Source of the DNA: Streptomyces sp. NBC_00341
Lineage (GTDB): Bacteria; Actinomycetota; Actinomycetes; Streptomycetales; Streptomycetaceae
Assembly (NCBI RefSeq): GCF_041435055.1
Contig: NZ_CP108002.1
Span: forward strand, 4,092,001-4,156,000
Direction of reading: 5' to 3'
Length of the DNA: 64,000 bases
Shown: positions 46,592 to 55,270 of the stretch, in pieces
Layout: each line of letters opens with the position of its first letter
Position numbering within the stretch: position 1 is the stretch's first letter
Notes under the pieces: model-generated
The model's database searches: none
Seen by the model: the letters and a program-made list of their open reading frames with translations, nothing else
What the model was told of the DNA's origin: nothing
Made by a program: the position numbers and the translations under genes

Positions 46592-46776
46592 AGGGCCGTG
46601 CCGCGTGGAGGGCCACCCTCGCAGACGGCCGACCGGGGGGCGCTGGCCATCAATGGCCCCGGTGCTCGGTGACGGCCCGGCCACGCCCGCCGCACCCCGT
46701 AACGTCCATCTGGGCTTGCCCCGGGCGGCGACAGGTCTGGTGTGCGGTGCCGACGGAACCGGGTAACGTCTTTGGC

Positions 46777-46824
46777 ATGTTCTTCCAGACGGCCATCTTC
46801 TTCCAGACGCCGATTTACGAGTGA
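46777..46824 (+). CDS. 15-aa ORF with FFQT repeat (MFFQTAIFFQTPIYE)
   Basis: A tiny ORF 96 bp upstream of the next gene, with an internal repeat FFQTxIFFQT. The DNA repeat TTCTTCCAGACG occurs twice. The ribosome site is weak. It could be a leader peptide or a stand-alone small protein. Confidence 0.3.
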   Translation: MFFQTAIFFQTPIYE

Positions 46825-46920
46825 GCGCGTGATGGGTTCCGGCTGACGTCCCCCGACGTCGCCGCACCCGTCCCCCACCGATGAATCCGTAGATCACTTC
46901 ACACCCCTCCGGGAGATCCC

Positions 46921-47160
46921 ATGACCGTCAGCAAGAACATCAACAACCCCGTCGGCATGGGCGGCGGCCAGCGCAAGAGGCTGTCCCGCGCCGAACGGCA
47001 GAACAACGGCCCGCACCGCAACCTCGACCGCAAGGGCGCCGCCGACCAGAAGGCGGAGCTGGTACGCAAGATGCGCGACAAGACCGGCGGAGCCGAGAGC
47101 GCGGTCGAGGACGGAGCCGAGAGCTCCGGGCAGACGGGCGACGACACCGCACAGAGCTGA
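46921..47160 (+). CDS. Small basic protein, DUF6243-like (79 aa)
   Basis: ATG 46921 after GGGAG. Begins TVSKNINNPVGMGGGQRKRL with a strongly basic half, then QKAELVRKMRDK and an acidic tail. Proteins of this type are widespread in streptomycetes with no known role. Confidence 0.75.
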   Translation: MTVSKNINNPVGMGGGQRKRLSRAERQNNGPHRNLDRKGAADQKAELVRKMRDKTGGAESAVEDGAESSGQTGDDTAQS

Positions 47161-47328
47161 CACAGAGCTGACGCGCCACCGCAGAGGGCGCACCGCGCAG
47201 GGCAGGGCAGGGCTCGGACCGCGACGTACGGGTCCGGGCCCTGTTGCCGTACCCGGCTCGGCCGGTCGCCGTCGCCGTAGCTGTCGCCGTAGCCGTAGCC
47301 GTCGCCGAAGTGAAGCCCGGCAGCAGCA

Positions 47329-48324
47329 TCACGACGCCCGGGGCCGTGCCAGGAGGGGGCCGGCGCGTTTGGTTCTGTGGGCGGTGAGCGCGGTCTCCGC
47401 GTGGCGGATTCCCGGCAGTGCGGACAGCCGGTTCGTCAGGTAGTCGTGCAAGGCGGTGGCGCCGGTGAGTTCGAGGATGGCCAGGAGGTTGGTCGGCCCG
47501 GTCGTCGTGGCCGCGAAGGCGACTTCGCCGTGGGTTGCGAGCTGCTTTCCGACGGCGGCCAGCCGGGCCGGTTCAACATCCAGCCAGCAGATCGCCTCGG
47601 CCGTGCGGCCGTAGAGCCGGGGGTCGATCTCGACCTCGAACAGCAGCAGCCCGCCCTCGATGAACTCGCTTACGCGGCGCCGCACCGTGGACTCGGGCGT
47701 GTCCGTCTGGTGCGCCAGGGCCGCGATGCTCGTACGGGCGTCCTCGGCGAGCAGGCGCAGGAGCCGGCGGTCCTGCGGAGTCGGTGCGAAGCGGGCGTCG
47801 GGTTCGTTGAACGCGGCGGATTTCGGGGCCAGTTCGGCCTGCTCCTGCGGGGTCAGCGCATCGAGGCGTCCGGCCCAGCCGCCGACTCCGGCCACCGGGG
47901 CGAGCAGGCACTGCGCGGTGAGGGAGGCGATGTTCTTCCGGCGGCCGAGCTGGTCGAGGACGGTGCCGGGTCCGTCGGTGCCCGCCAGTCCGGCCTGGAC
48001 GATGCAGGTCAGTTCCGTACCCGGGGCCAGCGAGGCGATCCAGGAGGTGTCGTGCCGTCCGGCGAGTGCGGCGCCGACCGACTCGACCACTTCGGGCGTC
48101 GCGCGCATCCGGACGAACCAGTCGAGGTGGCCGAGGTGCCGGGCGTCGGAGATGCCGACGACGCGGAGCGCGAGCTGGGAGCGCAGTCGCTGGTAGCGCC
48201 GGGCCACCGTGCGCTCGCCGAGCCCCAGTACTGCGGCGATGCGGCTGAACGAGCCCCGGCCGTCCAGCTGGAGCGCGTGAATGATCCGCCGGTCGGTCGC
48301 ATCGATCGTGACGTGTTCCACCAC
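47329..48324 (-). CDS. Double-domain Lrp/AsnC transcriptional regulator
   Basis: 331 aa from GTG 48324. Two AsnC-type winged helices: TDRRIIHALQLDGRGSFSRI near the start and QDRRLLRLLAEDARTSIAAL at about 183, each followed by a ligand-binding RAM-like region. The duplication within one chain is characteristic of a streptomycete subfamily, probably acting as a monomer-like version of the usual dimer. Target unknown. The opposite-strand neighbour is a DoxX-like gene. Confidence 0.88.
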   Translation of the reverse strand: MVEHVTIDATDRRIIHALQLDGRGSFSRIAAVLGLGERTVARRYQRLRSQLALRVVGISDARHLGHLDWFVRMRATPEVVESVGAALAGRHDTSWIASLAPGTELTCIVQAGLAGTDGPGTVLDQLGRRKNIASLTAQCLLAPVAGVGGWAGRLDALTPQEQAELAPKSAAFNEPDARFAPTPQDRRLLRLLAEDARTSIAALAHQTDTPESTVRRRVSEFIEGGLLLFEVEIDPRLYGRTAEAICWLDVEPARLAAVGKQLATHGEVAFAATTTGPTNLLAILELTGATALHDYLTNRLSALPGIRHAETALTAHRTKRAGPLLARPRAS

Positions 48325-48532
48325 ACCTGTCCCCCGTATAGAACCATTCCGCCGATGCGAGCGGATTTTACGTCCGGAAGCTGACCGGCGCGCGAGGCTG
48401 AGGGCTCAGTTCAGCGTCACCGACCCGGACGGCGTCGTCGTCCTTCGGATACAGGAGATCGACGCCGACACCATGCGGCGTTCGCAGTCGCTGCTGTGAC
48501 ACGTCGTCGCCGCTCACGTCTGGAGAAGCATC

Positions 48533-49027
48533 GTGGAACCCCTGATCACACTGGTCGTCGTGTCCGGCCTCGCCCTGGCGGCGAACGCCCTGTGGCTGCA
48601 CCGTGAGCGGGGGATCGAACTGGCCCTGCGCGCGGGGCTCTGCGCGATGTTCCTGCTGACCGGAACGGTCCACTTCGTCGGCATGCGCGCGGAGCTCGTC
48701 GACATGGTGCCGGGCGGGCTGCCACTGCCCTCGCCGGAGCTGCTCGTGACGGTGAGCGGAGTCCTCGAACTCGCCGGAGCACTGGGCATGTTGGTCCCCC
48801 CGCTCGTCCCGTGGGCGGGGCTCGGGCTGAGCGGTCTCCTCGTCGCCGTGTTCCCCGCCAATCTGGCGTGGGCGCTCTCGGAGCCGGACCTCCCGTGGTG
48901 GGACCAGCTGCTCCCCCGTACCGTCACCCAGCTGCTGTTCCTCGCGGCGACGCTCACCCTCGTCCGGCTGACGCGGCACCGGCTTCCGGCTCGGCACGTC
49001 GACCGGGTGGGCAGCCCCATGCCGTGA
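48533..49027 (+). CDS. DoxX-like integral membrane protein
   Basis: 164 aa, GTG 48533 behind GGAGAAG. Four transmembrane helices: PLITLVVVSGLALAANALWL, GLCAMFLLTGTVHFVG, VSGVLELAGALGMLVPPLV, and GLSGLLVAVFPANLAWAL. The GTVHF and ELAGALG elements are typical of DoxX/DoxD membrane proteins. Divergent from the AsnC regulator and perhaps its target. Confidence 0.8.
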   Translation: MEPLITLVVVSGLALAANALWLHRERGIELALRAGLCAMFLLTGTVHFVGMRAELVDMVPGGLPLPSPELLVTVSGVLELAGALGMLVPPLVPWAGLGLSGLLVAVFPANLAWALSEPDLPWWDQLLPRTVTQLLFLAATLTLVRLTRHRLPARHVDRVGSPMP

Positions 49028-49033
49028 CCGGGT

Positions 49034-49087
49034 GCGGCTGCGGCTGCGGCTGCGGCTGCGGCTGCGGCTGCGGCTGCGGCTGCGGCT
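49034..49087 (+). repeat. Hexanucleotide repeat GCGGCT x9
   Basis: Nine uninterrupted copies end 2 bp before the stop codon of the minus-strand gene at 49090. Confidence 0.95.
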
Positions 49088-49089
49088 GC

Positions 49090-50229
49090 CTAGAAGAGGT
49101 CGTACGGGTGCTGCCTCACGCGGTCGTAGATCCGGCGCAGCCACGGCTGACGGACGGCGGGCAGACGCGCCAGCGTGTGGAGGAACACCTTCCGGTCGGG
49201 CTGGAACAGCACGTGGGGGTACGGCGGCAGGGGGTCGTCGCGGAGGACTCCGTCGGGCATTCCGCCTGTCGCGGGGACCGGCAGCGGTTCGCGGGGGAAG
49301 GCCATCCCCTGCCACACATCGGCGTCCACCGGCACGGCCTCCGCGCCGCCCGGCGGCTGCCACGGTTCGCCCGTACGCGGATGCCGTGGGACCAGGGCGA
49401 TGTCAGGAACGGGACCCGGGGCCGGCAGATCCGGCCCGGCAAGGGCCGCCCTCTTCGCCACCGAACGCGACGGACCCAATGGAACCGATGGAACCGATGG
49501 AACCGATGGAACCAACGGTGCCAATGGGCCCGGCGGAACCAATGGAACCGGCGGGAGCAGCGCTTCGAGTGCGCGGCCGAACGTCTGGGCGACGAGGCCG
49601 TCAGGGACCGATACGGGAGCGCCCGCCGAGGCCGCCAGCAGGTGTGCCAGAGCCGCACCGGCCGCCGCCGTCCACCGAGGGCTCCAGTGACCGGACGGCT
49701 CGACCGGCGGCGTGGATTCCCACTCCCGCGCCGGCGCCTCCCGCTCGGGGCTCCCGCCTGTGGGGTCCACGGCGGGAATGCGGCGTACGGCGCCCGGTGC
49801 GAGCCACACCGCCTGCCACAGCGAGCAGTCGTCGATACGGGTCGCCACCGGCCGACCGCATCGGGCACACGCCAGGTTGGGGCCGTCCCGCCCGTCCAAC
49901 CCCAGGCAGTAGCCGTCGCACCGTTCCGGAATCAGGACCGTGCCCCGTGTGTCGCCGGGTGCGACGACCACCGCCCCGGGTGCGCCGAAGGACAGCGCGT
50001 CGACCGGTGCGAAAACGCCTCGGGCTTCCGCTTCCTGCGGCCCGACCTCGCTCCACGGCCGCCACGGCGGACCGGAGGGCTCGGGATCGGCGGCGTACGT
50101 GCCCGGATCCATCAGCGCGGGAAGCATCTCGTGTCCGTACCGGTGGTGGGCGCGGGACGGAAGCGCGACCCGCGTCACCGGGCCCGTCAGCACGTCACCG
50201 CACCCCGCACACGCGAACACGTCAGCCAT
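49090..50229 (-). CDS. Zinc-ribbon-like hypothetical protein (379 aa)
   Basis: ATG 50229 (ADVFACAGCGDVLTGPV). Two Cys pairs, CAGCGD at the N-terminus and CARCGRP near 140, suggest a zinc ribbon. The middle has VPSVPSVPSVP repeats from a 9-bp array at about 49480-49520, and the C-terminus is VFLHTLARLPAVRQPWLRR. Family not recognised; similar proteins are frequent in streptomycetes. It is bracketed by simple repeats upstream and downstream. Translating further upstream would only add repeat-encoded Arg-Gly. Confidence 0.65.
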   Translation of the reverse strand: MADVFACAGCGDVLTGPVTRVALPSRAHHRYGHEMLPALMDPGTYAADPEPSGPPWRPWSEVGPQEAEARGVFAPVDALSFGAPGAVVVAPGDTRGTVLIPERCDGYCLGLDGRDGPNLACARCGRPVATRIDDCSLWQAVWLAPGAVRRIPAVDPTGGSPEREAPAREWESTPPVEPSGHWSPRWTAAAGAALAHLLAASAGAPVSVPDGLVAQTFGRALEALLPPVPLVPPGPLAPLVPSVPSVPSVPLGPSRSVAKRAALAGPDLPAPGPVPDIALVPRHPRTGEPWQPPGGAEAVPVDADVWQGMAFPREPLPVPATGGMPDGVLRDDPLPPYPHVLFQPDRKVFLHTLARLPAVRQPWLRRIYDRVRQHPYDLF

Positions 50230-50252
50230 CGCCCGCCCCTCTCCCCGTCCCT

Positions 50253-50301
50253 CTCCCCGTCCCCGTCCCCGTCCCCGTCCCCGTCCCCGTCCCCGTCCCC
50301 G
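50253..50301 (+). repeat. Hexanucleotide repeat CCCGTC x8
   Basis: About eight copies lie 25-70 bp upstream of the zinc-ribbon gene start and could alter promoter or ribosome-site spacing. Confidence 0.9.
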
Positions 50302-50368
50302 CACATAAGGATCATTCCGGCTCGGCACCCGTTGGCCAACCGGCTTTTCCTGGCGCCGCCCCCGAAGC

Positions 50369-50387
50369 GATTGTTGACCGATCGTTC
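50369..50387. promoter_or_regulatory. TetR operator at the regulator's own promoter
   Basis: GATTGTTGACCGATCGTTC, identical over 19 bp (inverted) to 51071-51089 before the SDR gene. Contains the near-palindrome ACCGATCGTT. Confidence 0.8.
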
Positions 50388-50410
50388 TGCATTCATCTAC
50401 GGTCTCCGAC

Positions 50411-51010
50411 ATGGCCAGGACCAAGGAATTCGATCCGGACGCCGCGCTGCAGTCGGCCCTTGAGCTGTTCTGGCGGCGCGGCTACGAAGCGACGTCGATC
50501 GCCGACCTCGTCGAGCATCTCGGCATCGGCCGCGCCAGCATCTACGCCACCTTCGGCAACAAGCACGAGCTGTACCTGAAGGCCCTGGACCGGTACGCGG
50601 AGGAGCGCGACCCGCTCCTCCTCTCCGAGCTGTCGGAGCCGGGGCCCGCGCTGCCCGCCGTGCGCGCGGTGGTACGCCGTTTCGCCGCGGAGGCCACCTC
50701 CGCCCCGGACCGGTCGAGCGGCTGCCTCATCACCAACACGGCTGCCGAACTGGCCCCGCACGACCCCGCGGCGGCCCGCCGGGTCGAGATCAGCTGGGCG
50801 CACTTCGAGACCTTGTTGCAGTCCTCGCTCGCACGGGCGCGGGCCCAGGGCGAGCTGCCGGAGGACCGCGATCCGCGTGCGCTGGCCCGCATGCTGCTCG
50901 TCCTCATGCAGGGCGTAAGAGTCGTCGGCAAGACATCCGGCGATCCCGCCCGGGTACGGGACGCGGCGGAGCAGGCCCTGACCCTGCTGGACCGGGGCAC
51001 CAACGCCTGA
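50411..51010 (+). CDS. TetR-family regulator
   Basis: 199 aa, ATG 50411. The HTH reads GYEATSIADLVEHLGIGRAS followed by IYATFGNKHELYLKALDRY; the C-terminus is TetR_C-like (ARMLLVLMQGVRVVGKTSGD). Shares a 19-bp operator with the SDR gene 120 bp downstream, so it likely represses both itself and that gene. Confidence 0.93.
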   Translation: MARTKEFDPDAALQSALELFWRRGYEATSIADLVEHLGIGRASIYATFGNKHELYLKALDRYAEERDPLLLSELSEPGPALPAVRAVVRRFAAEATSAPDRSSGCLITNTAAELAPHDPAAARRVEISWAHFETLLQSSLARARAQGELPEDRDPRALARMLLVLMQGVRVVGKTSGDPARVRDAAEQALTLLDRGTNA

Positions 51011-51070
51011 GCCGCGCGGCCGAGTCACACACCGGAACCCGCGAGCACCTTCCCGCACGCCCAGATAATG

Positions 51071-51089
51071 GAACGATCGGTCAACAATC
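51071..51089. promoter_or_regulatory. TetR operator upstream of the SDR gene
   Basis: Reverse complement of 50369-50387, exact over 19 bp, 43 bp before the SDR start. Confidence 0.8.
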
Positions 51090-51131
51090 CACCATCTCCA
51101 CCACCCTTCCCATCCCAGGAGTTGCCGAACA

Positions 51132-51890
51132 ATGAACCGCTTCACTGGCAGGACCGCGCTCGTCACCGGTGCGGGCTCGGGTCTCGGGCGCGCGATCGCG
51201 CTCGCCTTCGCCGCCGAGGGCGCGTCCGTGATCGCCGCGGGACGCACCGCGGCCACCCTGGACGAGACGGTCGGCCTCATCGGGGCGGCCGGCGGCACGG
51301 CTGCCGCCGTCACGGCCGACGTCACCGACTCGGACCGGCTCCGGGGCCTCGTACGCGAGAGCGTCACACGGTTCGGCGGGCTCGACATCGCGGTCAACAA
51401 CGCCGGGATACTCCGGGGCGCCGGTCCCGTCGGAGAGGTGAGCGAGGAGGACTGGGACGCGGTGCTGCGGACCAACGTCACCGGCGTCTGGCTGGCCATG
51501 AAGCACGAGATCGCCCACATGAAGGAGAACGGTGGCGGGGTCATCGTCAACATCTCCTCCAACCTCGGCGCGCACCTGCGCATCCCGAACCTCGCCACGT
51601 ACATCACGTCGAAGGCAGCGGTCTCCGCGCTGACCCGCGCCGCCGCTCTCGACCACATCCACCAGGGCATCCGCATCAACGCGGTCAGCCCTGGTGCTTC
51701 CGCCGCCCCCATGTCGCTGCTGCCGGGCGAGACCGACTCCGACCGGGCCGAGCGGGTGAAGTCGCAGAACCCGCTCGGCCGGGTCGCGGAGGCCGGGGAA
51801 GTGGCGGCTGCCGTGCTCTACCTCGCCTCGCCCATGGCCGGCGCGGTGGTCGGCACGGACCTGGTCGTCGACAGCGGGGCATCGGCCTGA
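51132..51890 (+). CDS. Short-chain dehydrogenase/reductase (SDR)
   Basis: 252 aa, ATG 51132. Rossmann motif VTGAGSGLGRAIALAFAAEG, NNAG in DIAVNNAGI, catalytic Ser in VNISSN and YITSK (Tyr about 157, Lys about 161). Classical NAD(P)-dependent alcohol/ketone oxidoreductase, substrate unknown. Regulated by the adjacent TetR protein by the shared operator. Confidence 0.93.
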   Translation: MNRFTGRTALVTGAGSGLGRAIALAFAAEGASVIAAGRTAATLDETVGLIGAAGGTAAAVTADVTDSDRLRGLVRESVTRFGGLDIAVNNAGILRGAGPVGEVSEEDWDAVLRTNVTGVWLAMKHEIAHMKENGGGVIVNISSNLGAHLRIPNLATYITSKAAVSALTRAAALDHIHQGIRINAVSPGASAAPMSLLPGETDSDRAERVKSQNPLGRVAEAGEVAAAVLYLASPMAGAVVGTDLVVDSGASA

Positions 51891-51983
51891 CGGGTCTCCT
51901 CCCGGCCGGCGTCCCCGACCGCACGGCTCGTCCCGGCACGTGCCTTGACCTCAAGTGGGGTTGATGCTTGAGAGTCGACGTCC

Positions 51984-52619
51984 ATGACACGCTTCCTGGA
52001 CCTCGTCCGCCCTGCCGCCGGAACAGCCCTGATGAGCGAGTGGCTCACCGGGACCGCCGAACGCTCCCGCCTGGCCGCCGACACGATGGTGGGCGAGTGG
52101 GCGGCAGCCGAGACGCCTTCCGGGCGGCTGGCGCAGCACGTCTTCCTCTCCACCGACGGCACCGGTCTCCTCTTCTACGCACAGTGGACCAGCGATGAGG
52201 ACCACCTCGCCTGGGCCCGCGCCCACCGTGCCGGGGCCGTCAGCCGCATCGACACGCTCGTGCCCGGCATCGAACGCCCCGGACTGACCCGCACCCGGCT
52301 CACCCGCAGCGTCGTTCACGACGCGGATCGGCCGGTCGGCGTCTACGTCGTCAGCACGATGGCTGCGGACGACGACGGCCTGGCAGCCGCCGTCGCCCCG
52401 GCGCCCGGCCTGCTCGCCGCGCACGTCCACCTGACGCCGGAGGGTGAACAGGCCGTGGTCGTCGCGGAATGGACCGACGCCGCCGCCCATGAAGCCGCCT
52501 CCCACGAAACCGCCGCCCCGGGTGGCGTCGGTTATCGGAGGTACACGCTCCACCACGCGTTCGAGGACGACCGCCGTGAGCCCGCAGACCCGAAGGGAGT
52601 CCCTGGCTCGACGGGTTGA
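51984..52619 (+). CDS. Antibiotic biosynthesis monooxygenase-type (ABM) protein
   Basis: 211 aa, ATG 51984. Two dimeric alpha/beta barrel halves: HVFLSTDGTGLLFYAQWTSD and AHVHLTPEGEQAVVVAEWTD both have the ABM beta-strand pattern. Members are cofactor-free monooxygenases or binding proteins; the catalytic state is unclear. Confidence 0.78.
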   Translation: MTRFLDLVRPAAGTALMSEWLTGTAERSRLAADTMVGEWAAAETPSGRLAQHVFLSTDGTGLLFYAQWTSDEDHLAWARAHRAGAVSRIDTLVPGIERPGLTRTRLTRSVVHDADRPVGVYVVSTMAADDDGLAAAVAPAPGLLAAHVHLTPEGEQAVVVAEWTDAAAHEAASHETAAPGGVGYRRYTLHHAFEDDRREPADPKGVPGSTG

Positions 52620-52714
52620 GCCGGGTCCGCCGGTTCCACGGGCGGCGCCCGCTGTCAGTGCCCTCTGCTGTGATGGTGGAAGGGATCGATGACGTACGAC
52701 GCGAAGGCGGAACA

Positions 52715-53092
52715 GTGGGTACGTGGGGCGCGGGCAACTTCGACAGCGACACGGCGGCGGACCATCTCACGGAGCTGGCCGAACGGCTGGTCGCCGAGGT
52801 GACGCAGGCGATGGGCGGCGATCCGGTGGAGCTGGAGCCGGACGAGTACTGGGGCGTGGCCGTCCCCTGCAACCTTGAACTGCTGCTCGTCCTGCACCGC
52901 CAGGACTGGGTGGGCGTGACCCTCCCGCCGCCCGAGGTGATCCGGACCTGGCGGGAGACGTTCCTCGGGGTGTGGGAGCGGACGATCGACGGGCTGGAGC
53001 CGAAGCCCGCGTACAAGGACGCGCGCAGGGCGATACTCAACGACACGTTCGAGCAGCTGGCCGAGGCGTCGGCGGCGACAGCGGCGGGGTAG
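52715..53092 (+). CDS. DUF4259-family protein
   Basis: 125 aa from GTG 52715, chosen because the family starts MGTWGxGNFDSD. Reads GTWGAGNFDSDTAADHLTEL. Function unknown; small and common in actinobacteria. Confidence 0.85.
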   Translation: MGTWGAGNFDSDTAADHLTELAERLVAEVTQAMGGDPVELEPDEYWGVAVPCNLELLLVLHRQDWVGVTLPPPEVIRTWRETFLGVWERTIDGLEPKPAYKDARRAILNDTFEQLAEASAATAAG

Positions 53093-53207
53093 CGGCCGAG
53101 GACCTGGCCTTCGTCGTCGACGGTGGCGGCCCTGTACCGGCCGTCCAGAGCCTTGGTCCTCGGGGTCAGGAGCCCTTCGGGCGACGACGGCAGGTTGACG
53201 AAAGACC

Positions 53208-54428
53208 CTAGGTGAAGCACGCCAGGATCATCGGCAGGTCTATGAGCCACGCCTTGAGTCGGCTCCGCCTGCGGGCGGCCAGCAGGCACGGATGGGCCGT
53301 GCCGTCGTGGAGGTGGACGACGACCCTGAGGTGTTTGGGGCCCTCGGGCGCGTACTGGACCGTTCTGATCTCTTCCCAGCCGAACTGCAGGGACCTGTAA
53401 CGGAAGTCGATCGTCACGCCCATGCCGTCGACCATGAGCGCGCTGTCCGGCGCGACCGCCAGGAAAACGGGGTCGTCGACCGGCGGCGCCCCGCCCCCGT
53501 ATCCGTTTCCGTATCCGTTTCCGTTTCCGTTTCCGTATCCCGCCTGGGCCTGGTACACCGGGACCGGGATGCTCGGCGCATGGGACGGCGGCGGGGGAAT
53601 GGCCACCGTGGGGGAGTACCGCGCGGTGGCCGGTGCGATCAGGTCCAGCAGGTGCCCCAGCGTCGGCCGTTGGTCCGGGCTCTTCGCCAGGCACGACGCC
53701 ACGACCGGGCGCAGGCCGTCCGGCACGGCCCTCAGGTCCGGCTGCTCGTGCACCGAGCGGTACATCATGCCCATCGGCGTACCCGCCCCGAACGCGCTGC
53801 CGCCCGCCGCCGCCACGAGCACGGCGCCCAGGGCGAACACATCGGCGGCGGGCCCCACTTCCTGGCCCTGCGCCTGCTCCGGCGCCAGGAACCCCGGGGT
53901 GCCGAAGGCCATTCCGGTGGCCGTCAGGCGGGGTGCCTCCAGCGCCCTCGCGATGCCGAAGTCCAGGACCCTCGGGCCGTCCGAAGCCATGATGATGTTT
54001 CCGGGCTTCAGGTCGCGGTGCACCAGGCCGCAGCGGTGGATCGCCTCCAGTGCCTCGGCGAGAGCCGCGCCCAGCAGCCGCAGCCGCGCCTCGTCCATCG
54101 GCCCCTCGGCGTCGAGCAGTCCGGCGAGCGTCGGGCCCGGTACGTAGGCGGTGGCCAGCCAGGGCGCTTCCGCCGCCGGGTCCGCGTCCACCACGGGGGC
54201 CGTGTGGAATCCGCCCACGCTGCGGGCCGCCGCGACCTCGGCACGGAACCGCTCCCGGAAGTGCGGGTCGGACGCGAGCTCCGGGCGCGCGACCTTCACC
54301 GCCACGGCACGGCCGCCCCGCGAGCGGGCCAGGTAGACGGTGCCCATCCCGCCGGCGCCCAACTCCCGCTCCACGGCGTACCCGCCGATATGTTCCGGCA
54401 GGCCCGCACCGTCCGCCCCGTACCTCAT
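53208..54428 (-). CDS. Serine/threonine protein kinase (PknB-like, cytoplasmic)
   Basis: 406 aa from ATG 54428 after GGGAGGGG. Kinase motifs: ELGAGGMGTVYLA (P-loop), AVKVARPEL (Lys), HRDLKPGNIIM (catalytic Asp), LDFGIARAL (DFG), APEQAQ. A flexible NG-rich linker (GYGNGNGNGYGNGY) joins a C-terminal beta domain with no transmembrane segment. Substrate unknown. Next to, and divergent from, an ECF sigma factor. Confidence 0.92.
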   Translation of the reverse strand: MRYGADGAGLPEHIGGYAVERELGAGGMGTVYLARSRGGRAVAVKVARPELASDPHFRERFRAEVAAARSVGGFHTAPVVDADPAAEAPWLATAYVPGPTLAGLLDAEGPMDEARLRLLGAALAEALEAIHRCGLVHRDLKPGNIIMASDGPRVLDFGIARALEAPRLTATGMAFGTPGFLAPEQAQGQEVGPAADVFALGAVLVAAAGGSAFGAGTPMGMMYRSVHEQPDLRAVPDGLRPVVASCLAKSPDQRPTLGHLLDLIAPATARYSPTVAIPPPPSHAPSIPVPVYQAQAGYGNGNGNGYGNGYGGGAPPVDDPVFLAVAPDSALMVDGMGVTIDFRYRSLQFGWEEIRTVQYAPEGPKHLRVVVHLHDGTAHPCLLAARRRSRLKAWLIDLPMILACFT

Positions 54429-54619
54429 ACGCTGTACGCCCCTCCCGAATCCGGCGCCCAGTATGACGCAGGGCGACCCGTCCCTCACGGCGGTCCCACC
54501 GCGGTGGCGTGAACTGCCGGGGAGGGCGGACCCGGAAGGCGGATGTAACGTTTTCCGGCGCAGCTCCCAAGAAGAGGTGTAAGCGATCGCATCATCCGAT
54601 CCGTCCTGAGGAGCCCTCC

Positions 54620-55270
54620 GTGCCACCGGACCGTACGGCAGCACCGCCCGCAAGCGACCCAGCGGGTTTCGCCGCGTTCTACGAGCAGCAGTTCGACGCC
54701 GTGCTCGGCTTCGTCACCCGACGCGTCGACAACCCCCACCTCGCCGCCGACCTGACGGCGGACATCTTCGTGGCCGCCCTGGAGAGCGCGCACACCTACG
54801 ACGCGCGGCGCGGAGTACCGGTCGCCTGGCTCTACGGCATATCCCGCAACGTCCTGAACACCCACTTCCAGGGCAGCGTCCGGGAGCAGCGGGCGGTGGC
54901 CCGGATCCGCGGACACCGGCTGCTGGACGAGCAGGACCTCGGCGCCATCGAGGCACGGATCGACGCCGATCGCGCCGCCCGGGACATGGCGTCCGCCCAC
55001 GCCGCGCTGTCGGAACCGCTGCGCAAGGTGCTGGACCTGGTCGCCCTGGACGGGCTGACCGTCCGCGAGGCGGCCCAGGCGCTCGGCATCACCGTGACCG
55101 CCGCCCGGGTACGGCTGCACCGCGCCCGCAAGGCGCTGCGCGGCGCCGTTCCGAGCCGTCCCGCCCACCGCGAAGCCCAAAGCGAAGCCCAAAGCGAAGC
55201 CCTCAGCGAAGCCCTCAGCGAAGCCCTCAGCGAAGCCCGTAGCGAAGCCCTCATGGAGGCCGCACAGTGA
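54620..55270 (+). CDS. ECF-type RNA polymerase sigma factor
   Basis: 216 aa from GTG 54620 after GAGGAG. Sigma region 2 (YEQQFDAVLGFVTRRVDNPH and ADLTADIFVAALESAHTY) and region 4 (VLDLVALDGLTVREAAQALG and ITVTAARVRLHRARKALR). The C-terminus is a 4-residue repeat (SEAQ/SEAL x7) encoded by a 12-bp tandem repeat. The stop overlaps the next gene (GTGA), a membrane protein likely to act as its partner. Confidence 0.88.
   Translation: MPPDRTAAPPASDPAGFAAFYEQQFDAVLGFVTRRVDNPHLAADLTADIFVAALESAHTYDARRGVPVAWLYGISRNVLNTHFQGSVREQRAVARIRGHRLLDEQDLGAIEARIDADRAARDMASAHAALSEPLRKVLDLVALDGLTVREAAQALGITVTAARVRLHRARKALRGAVPSRPAHREAQSEAQSEALSEALSEALSEARSEALMEAAQ
55170..55253 (+). repeat. 12-bp tandem repeat x7 at the sigma gene 3' end
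   Basis: AGCGAAGCCCTC/AGCGAAGCCCAA-type units encode repeated SEAL/SEAQ and keep frame, so length can change without disrupting the gene. Confidence 0.9.
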
